Assembly (NCBI GenBank): GCA_007120165.1
Contig: SKOH01000021.1
Coordinates: 1-64,000 of the forward strand
Length of the DNA: 64,000 bases
Source of the DNA: Clostridiales bacterium
Lineage (GTDB): Bacteria; Bacillota; Clostridia; Peptostreptococcales; T1SED10-28
Reading direction: 5' to 3'
Positions 59,315 through 64,000 of the stretch are shown here, piece by piece. The position numbers were made by a program, and so were the translations under genes. Position 1 is the first letter of the stretch; each line of letters begins with the position of its first letter. The notes beneath the pieces were generated by a model that searched no databases, had not been told where the DNA came from, and saw only the letters and a list, made by a program, of their open reading frames with translations.

Positions 59315-59737
59315 ATGGAAAATCTGGCCATTATTATCACTACGGTCTTAGCAGGCGTGCTTACGTATTCCATCAGTGTAAATATTGGAAAAGGGGCCGT
59401 ATTCGGCTCTGCCATCGTAACGTTGCTGGCCGGGCTGTTTCTCCCCCATTTCTTTGAAAATGGAGCGGCTTTGGCTGTTGCCGCCACCACCGCATCCTAT
59501 GCGGGAATGGTAGCGGGAAAAAATGTGCCGAATCTACTGGAAATGGCAGCCGTAGGGCTTATTGTGGGAGTGGTTTTTATTTTGGGTGCCCCTACCTATA
59601 TCGGTGTAGGGGGACGACTGGGAGCCATGGCCGCTTTATCCTGTTTCAGCTGGATCGGAATAAAAAAAACCTACAGGGTGCTGATTAAAAAGGAAAAAAA
59701 ATCAAAGGAAGCGGCGGTAGCTCCCCGTATGCGATAA
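59315..59737 (+). CDS. Membrane protein, paralogue of previous ORF
   Basis: 140 aa hydrophobic; SYAGMVAGKNVPNLLEMAAVGLIVGVVFILGAPTYIGVGGRLGAMAA. Confidence 0.75.
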   Translation: MENLAIIITTVLAGVLTYSISVNIGKGAVFGSAIVTLLAGLFLPHFFENGAALAVAATTASYAGMVAGKNVPNLLEMAAVGLIVGVVFILGAPTYIGVGGRLGAMAALSCFSWIGIKKTYRVLIKKEKKSKEAAVAPRMR

Positions 59738-59802
59738 CCGAAAAGATAAAAACCGTTTTTAAGTAAAATAAAAGTAAAAATATCCTCTGAAATTAATCCA
59801 TG

Positions 59803-59852
59803 AAACCCTCTATTCAATGTCCCCTGGACAGACCTTGGAATAGAGGGTTATT
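59803..59852 (+). terminator. Long-loop hairpin terminator candidate
   Basis: AACCCTCTATTC...GAATAGAGGGTTATT. Confidence 0.5.
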
Positions 59853-59916
59853 CAATTAACAGGAAGGATGGATAAAGGGGAAATAGAGAAATTTTCTTCT
59901 TTTCCCCCTTTTCATA

Positions 59917-59945
59917 TTGAAATTCAAAACCAATAGGAGTACAAT
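59917..59945 (+). promoter_or_regulatory. Promoter of Mrp-type operon
   Basis: TTGAAA-N17-TACAAT. Confidence 0.5.
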
Positions 59946-60032
59946 AGAATATGACATGAAAGGAAACCCTTGAATTACTTTATATAGAAGGGTTTTATAC
60001 AATCTTATAGAACAGGACTAAGAGGTGGCACA

Positions 60033-60524
60033 ATGAAAAATCAATTTAAAACCTATAGCTATTATTTTATTCTTCTTTTTTTATTCTGGATTATTTTATC
60101 CCAGCGCTTCACCTTGGAAATTGCACTGATCGGTGCAGGCGCCGTGGGTCTGATTATGCTGTATTCGAAGAAATTATTATTCACTCCCGAGGAAACCACT
60201 CTTTATAATCCCGGAAAAATCCTGATTTTTGTAAAGTTCATTTTTATTATGCTGATTGAAATTTTAAAATCCAACTGGCAGGTGGCAAAAATCGTTCTTT
60301 CTCCTTCTTTGCCGATTTCTCCTACCTTTGTAAAAATCCACAAAACCTTTGAAAAGGATTTTGACAAAGTGATCTTTGGGAATTCCGTAACCTTAACCCC
60401 GGGAACCCTGACGGTAGATATCGACGAGGAAGGTTTTCTTGTGCATGCCCTAACCACGGAAGCGGCAGAAGGACTGGAAGACAGTATTATTGAAGAATTT
60501 GTTAGAAAACTGGAGGCGGAGTAA
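60033..60524 (+). CDS. mrpE: Na+/H+ antiporter subunit E (MrpE/MnhE; MbhA-like)
   Basis: FWIILSQRFTLEIALIGAGAVGLIMLYSKKLLF, VTLTPGTLTVDIDEEGFLVHAL. Confidence 0.88.
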   Translation: MKNQFKTYSYYFILLFLFWIILSQRFTLEIALIGAGAVGLIMLYSKKLLFTPEETTLYNPGKILIFVKFIFIMLIEILKSNWQVAKIVLSPSLPISPTFVKIHKTFEKDFDKVIFGNSVTLTPGTLTVDIDEEGFLVHALTTEAAEGLEDSIIEEFVRKLEAE

Positions 60525-60525
60525 A

Positions 60526-60792
60526 ATGATGGAGATGGTATTTTTAAGCTTTATTATTTTCCTGGGCGTCACGATGTTTGTCTGTCTGTATCGTGCCTAT
60601 GCAGGCCCCACGGCGGCGGATCGGGTGGTGGCCATTGATGTGATTTCCACCAAAATCGCAGTACTGATTGCTTTCTTAGCCATACAAACCGGTCAGGAAA
60701 GCTTCATTGATGTGGCGCTGGTTTATGCCATGATGGGTTTTATCGCAACCATTGCCGTATACAAATACTTAGAAAAAGGAAAGCTTTATTAA
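60526..60792 (+). CDS. mrpF: Antiporter subunit F (MrpF; MbhB-like)
   Basis: YRAYAGPTAADRVVAIDVISTKIAVLIAFLAIQTGQESFIDVALVYAMMGFIATIAVYKYLEKG; start set to ATG 60526. Confidence 0.9.
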   Translation: MMEMVFLSFIIFLGVTMFVCLYRAYAGPTAADRVVAIDVISTKIAVLIAFLAIQTGQESFIDVALVYAMMGFIATIAVYKYLEKGKLY

Positions 60793-60804
60793 GGAGAGGA
60801 AATC

Positions 60805-61104
60805 ATGATTGTAAACGCTATTATACTCATATTACTATTAAGCAGTGCTTTCTTTTTTGCCGTAGGAACCTTAGGGCTGCTTCGAATGCCTGATACCTAT
60901 ACCAGAATGCATGCCAGTACCAAATGTGATACCTTAGGCGCAGGACTTGCCCTGCTGGCGATTGCTGTGTACAGCGGTTTCAGTGTGATCAGTATTAAAA
61001 GCATTATTGTCATTGCCTTTATCTGGATCACCAACCCTACCGCAGCCCATATTATTGCAAAGGCTAAATACCACAGTGAAAAAAAAGAGGAAGCCCGGCA
61101 GTAA
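60805..61104 (+). CDS. mrpG: Antiporter subunit G (MrpG; MbhC-like)
   Basis: FFFAVGTLGLLRMPDTYTRMHASTKCDTLGAGLALLAIAV...TNPTAAHIIAKAKYH. Confidence 0.92.
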   Translation: MIVNAIILILLLSSAFFFAVGTLGLLRMPDTYTRMHASTKCDTLGAGLALLAIAVYSGFSVISIKSIIVIAFIWITNPTAAHIIAKAKYHSEKKEEARQ

Positions 61105-61151
61105 CTCCCCGTAATAAGAGATGTCGGAAAGGATCATAAGGAGAGGATCAT

Positions 61152-61391
61152 ATGGAAATTCTAAATATTATTTTAATACTGTTCCTGATCGTTTGCGCCC
61201 TGGCCGTTGAGCGAACCAAGGACTTACTTAGTGCCATTATCATTTTTGCCTCATACAGCTTGGTAATGGCTATTTTATGGCTTGTGCTGATGGCCCCGGA
61301 TATCGCTCTGACGGAAGCCGCCATTGGGGCCGGGGTAACAACTATTTTACTGATTGCAACGGTTTCAAGGATAAGGAGGGTGGAAAAATGA
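61152..61391 (+). CDS. DUF4040/MbhD-like subunit (MrpA C-terminal module as separate ORF)
   Basis: VERTKDLLSAIIIFASYSLVMAILWLVLMAPDIALTEAAIGAGVTTILLI. Confidence 0.85.
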   Translation: MEILNIILILFLIVCALAVERTKDLLSAIIIFASYSLVMAILWLVLMAPDIALTEAAIGAGVTTILLIATVSRIRRVEK

Positions 61392-61684
61392 GAAAGTTTT
61401 TTATCCCGTTAATGTTTGTAGGCCTGTTGGCAATTATGTTTGTCAGTGTACTGGAACTTCCAGCCATTGGTGATCCGAATAATCCCAGTCAAAATGAAGT
61501 GGGAGAGTACTATATTGAAAATGCCATTGATGATACGAAAACCCCGAATACGGTAACCGCTGTGTTAAAATATTATCGAGGGATTGATACCCTGTTGGAA
61601 GCCGGCGTACTGTTTACCTCCATTGTTGCGGTAATATCGGTACTGAGGGGAAATGAAATCAAAAAAAGTATTAAAGAAGAGTAA
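61388..61684 (+). CDS. MbhE-like subunit (MrpA C-terminal module as separate ORF)
   Basis: MRKFFIPLMFVGLLAIMF...NTVTAVLKYYRGIDTLLEAGVLFTSIVAVISVLRG; start set to ATG 61388, overlapping the previous stop by 4 nt. Confidence 0.8.
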   Translation: MRKFFIPLMFVGLLAIMFVSVLELPAIGDPNNPSQNEVGEYYIENAIDDTKTPNTVTAVLKYYRGIDTLLEAGVLFTSIVAVISVLRGNEIKKSIKEE

Positions 61685-61699
61685 AAGGAGCACGCTGAC

Positions 61700-62122
61700 A
61701 TGGATGATCTAATAGTAAAAACCATTATACGCATTGTTACCCCGTTTATTTATTTGTACGGCATGTATATTATTTTAAACGCCAGCGCCTCCCCGGGCGG
61801 CAGTTTTGCCGGAGGTGCCATAATGGGTTCTGCAATTGTTTTGTATACCATTGTATTCGGTCTCGCCAAAGCGGAGAAAAAAGTCCCCAACCGTATTGGG
61901 AAATTAAAGCGGGAGGTTCTGCTTTGTTTTGTGTTAATGGCCTTTGTGGTTGTTTTCATGGGCTATGATGTATTACAGCTCAGAGAACCCGGAGCCTATC
62001 AAATCCCATATGGTGCGGAGGTACAGGTGGAAATGCTCTCTCTGGTAAACATGGGGATTGCTTTTAAAGTAGCCGTAACCCTGATCAGTCTTTTTCATGT
62101 GTTTATTAAGGAGGATCATTAA
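61700..62122 (+). CDS. mrpB: Antiporter subunit B (MrpB/MnhB)
   Basis: FIYLYGMYIILNASASPGGSFAGGAIMGSAIVLYTIVFG. Confidence 0.9.
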   Translation: MDDLIVKTIIRIVTPFIYLYGMYIILNASASPGGSFAGGAIMGSAIVLYTIVFGLAKAEKKVPNRIGKLKREVLLCFVLMAFVVVFMGYDVLQLREPGAYQIPYGAEVQVEMLSLVNMGIAFKVAVTLISLFHVFIKEDH

Positions 62123-62123
62123 T

Positions 62124-62498
62124 ATGGAGTTTTTAGAAATCATTATGGATCGAATCAATTATTTTGGAGCCGCCACTTTATTTGTGATCGGCCTTTATAC
62201 TGTTTTAACCCATCCGAATTTACTAAAAAAAGTAATCGGTCTTAATATCATGGAGACCGCCGTTTTTTTGTTTATGGTTTCCATAGGGTACGTCTCCGGA
62301 GGAAACGCTCCGATTCTAAGCTCGGTAAAAGAACCCATTACCGAAGCCTATGTAAATCCTCTGCCCACCGCAATGATTCTTACAGGGATTGTGGTTGCCG
62401 TCAGCATCACAGCCTATGCCCTTAGTTTGATCATTAAAATTTATGAGGTGTACGGCACCGTAGAGCTTGATGAAATCTTAGAAATGAGGGGGGACTAG
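62124..62498 (+). CDS. mrpC: Antiporter subunit C (MrpC/NuoK-like)
   Basis: IGLYTVLTHPNLLKKVIGLNIMETAVFLFMVSIGY...DPLPTAMILTGIVV-like motif (NPLPTAMILTGIVVAVSITAYAL); start set to ATG 62124. Confidence 0.92.
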   Translation: MEFLEIIMDRINYFGAATLFVIGLYTVLTHPNLLKKVIGLNIMETAVFLFMVSIGYVSGGNAPILSSVKEPITEAYVNPLPTAMILTGIVVAVSITAYALSLIIKIYEVYGTVELDEILEMRGD

Positions 62499-62501
62499 AA
62501 A

Positions 62502-63989
62502 ATGGACTACATGCAGTTTCCGTTAATCATATTGTTTGTACTCCTGTTAGGAGCGGTTCTGACCCCTTTGTTAATGAAAAGGTTTAACCAAAGAGGCACA
62601 AATTTTATCCTTGGGGTTCTGATTGTCAGTCTATCCATCAGCGGATATCTGCTTTTTCAGGTAATGACCCAAGGTTCTTATATGTATAATGTGGGAAACT
62701 GGAGCCCTACCATAGGCATACAGTTCAGTATCGATGCTTTTTCCACGATGATGGTATTTTTTATTCTATTAATGTCCACCCTGGTGGTAGTTTACTCCCT
62801 TCGGGACATTGAACACGAAATACTGCCAAAACAAATACCGGTATATTACAGCTTAATATTTCTTCTTTTGGTGGGAATGGTGGGGATCACCTTTACAAAT
62901 GACCTGTTTAATACATATGTATTTATGGAGATCCTGGCCATGACTTCCTGTGCCATTATTTCCATCAAACGGAAAAAGGAAAATTTTATGGCAGCCTTTA
63001 AGTATTTGATGCTTAATACCCTTGCCTCCATTTCCTTTTTATTCGGGGTAGCCCTTTTATATATGGGCACCGGTTATTTAAATATTACCGAAATGGCCAA
63101 TCAGATACCGGTAGCCTGGGAACTCTATCCCACCAATATTTTACTGGCCCTGGGCTTTATGGCTGCCGGTCTGGGAATCAAAGCAGCGGTGTTTCCGATG
63201 CATACCTGGCTTCCCGATGCCCATTCCAGTGCACCGACACCTTCCAGCGCCCTGCTTTCCGGTCTGGTGGTAAAGGTTTATATTTTTGTGACAATGAAAA
63301 TACTTTTTCGATTAATCGGTACAGAAATTATCATCGTAAATTTGGGGCTTCACAATTATATTGCTTATTTTGCAGCGGTGGGTATGGTGATGGGTTCCAT
63401 ATTTGCCATTGGACAAAAAGATATTAAACGGATGCTTGCTTACTCCAGTGTGGCACAGCTCGGTTATATTTTCCTCGGAATCGGTTTGGCAACCTCCGCA
63501 GGTATTGGGGTTTCCCTGTTTCATGTGGTCTCCCACGGATTGATGAAATCTGCACTGTTTCTTAGTGCAGGAGCGGTTATTTATAAAACTGACAAACGAA
63601 AAATCAGTGATCTGTCGGGGATAGGTTATGAAATGCCGATAACGATGGTCGTCTTCAGCATCGCCGCCCTGGGGATGATCGGCATTCCCGGGATGAGCGG
63701 TTTTATGAGCAAGTGGTATTTAGCGCTGGCAGTCCTGGAAGCGAATCAGCCCTTTTATCTCGTGGTAATACTTTTGAGCAGCTTTTTAAATGCAGTTTAC
63801 TATCTTCCCATCATTGTTTCGGCCTTTTTAAAGCCTAGAGAAGACGGTAGCGAAGAAATGACCCGGGATGGGATACCAAGAACCATGACCATGCCGATGA
63901 TCATCATCGCAGGTTTTATTATTTTAGTCGGGATATTCCCTCAAATTCTTATGAATATTATTGAGCGGGCCGTTCCCACGTTCTTGTAA
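62502..63989 (+). CDS. mrpD: Antiporter subunit D (MrpD/NuoN-like proton-conducting subunit)
   Basis: FKYLMLNTLASISFLFGVALLYMGTG, GLGIKAAVFPMHTWLPDAHSSAPTPSSALLSGLVVKVYIF, QKDIKRMLAYSSVAQLGYI. Confidence 0.95.
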   Translation: MDYMQFPLIILFVLLLGAVLTPLLMKRFNQRGTNFILGVLIVSLSISGYLLFQVMTQGSYMYNVGNWSPTIGIQFSIDAFSTMMVFFILLMSTLVVVYSLRDIEHEILPKQIPVYYSLIFLLLVGMVGITFTNDLFNTYVFMEILAMTSCAIISIKRKKENFMAAFKYLMLNTLASISFLFGVALLYMGTGYLNITEMANQIPVAWELYPTNILLALGFMAAGLGIKAAVFPMHTWLPDAHSSAPTPSSALLSGLVVKVYIFVTMKILFRLIGTEIIIVNLGLHNYIAYFAAVGMVMGSIFAIGQKDIKRMLAYSSVAQLGYIFLGIGLATSAGIGVSLFHVVSHGLMKSALFLSAGAVIYKTDKRKISDLSGIGYEMPITMVVFSIAALGMIGIPGMSGFMSKWYLALAVLEANQPFYLVVILLSSFLNAVYYLPIIVSAFLKPREDGSEEMTRDGIPRTMTMPMIIIAGFIILVGIFPQILMNIIERAVPTFL

Positions 63990-64000
63990 TTTAGAGGAGG

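Noticed and set aside
1-64000. CRISPR arrays, tRNA/rRNA genes, IS elements, prophage, toxin-antitoxin or known defence systems
   Set aside because: Looked for direct repeats, tRNA-like signatures, transposase/integrase and defence motifs; none recognised. Small structured RNAs could be missed without covariance searches.

Overview
The 64 kb window looks like chromosomal DNA from an anaerobic, low-to-mid GC Firmicute (Clostridia-like). I saw no rRNA, tRNA, CRISPR array, IS element or prophage. It is dense in housekeeping and redox/metabolic genes. Main contents: hcp (truncated at the left edge); an orphan-context ftsZ; a divergent type IIA topoisomerase pair (parE/parC-like); mgsA; a TPR-GAF-GGDEF cyclase; a NapH-like/ferredoxin/FNR fusion; a stand-alone B12-binding protein with an ABC exporter; a class II photolyase; mnmH plus a DUF3343 protein; a PcrA/UvrD-like helicase; pgeF; a sirtuin; aroA-aroC-aroB; a 2-oxoacid:ferredoxin oxidoreductase pair; a YgiQ-type radical SAM protein; RNase H with a viroplasmin domain; a PP2C-like/TM/LysM fusion; a tungsten-type aldehyde:ferredoxin oxidoreductase with a MoaD-like protein and a sigma-54 activator; and, at the right edge, an Mrp/Mbh-type antiporter operon in the order E-F-G-(DUF4040)-(MbhE-like)-B-C-D that probably continues past the window. 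Strongest second-look items: (1) a sigma-54 promoter plus three TGTTC-N7-GAACA palindromes between the AOR gene and its activator; (2) a probable pseudo-phosphatase PP2C domain linked through a TM and an acidic segment to LysM; (3) the split-MrpA, Mbh-like antiporter operon; (4) a CRP/FNR-type operator at inferred -41.5 upstream of hcp; (5) a divergent topoisomerase with Gly at the quinolone-determining Ser position. All calls come from reading sequence and supplied translations; no database searches were run.
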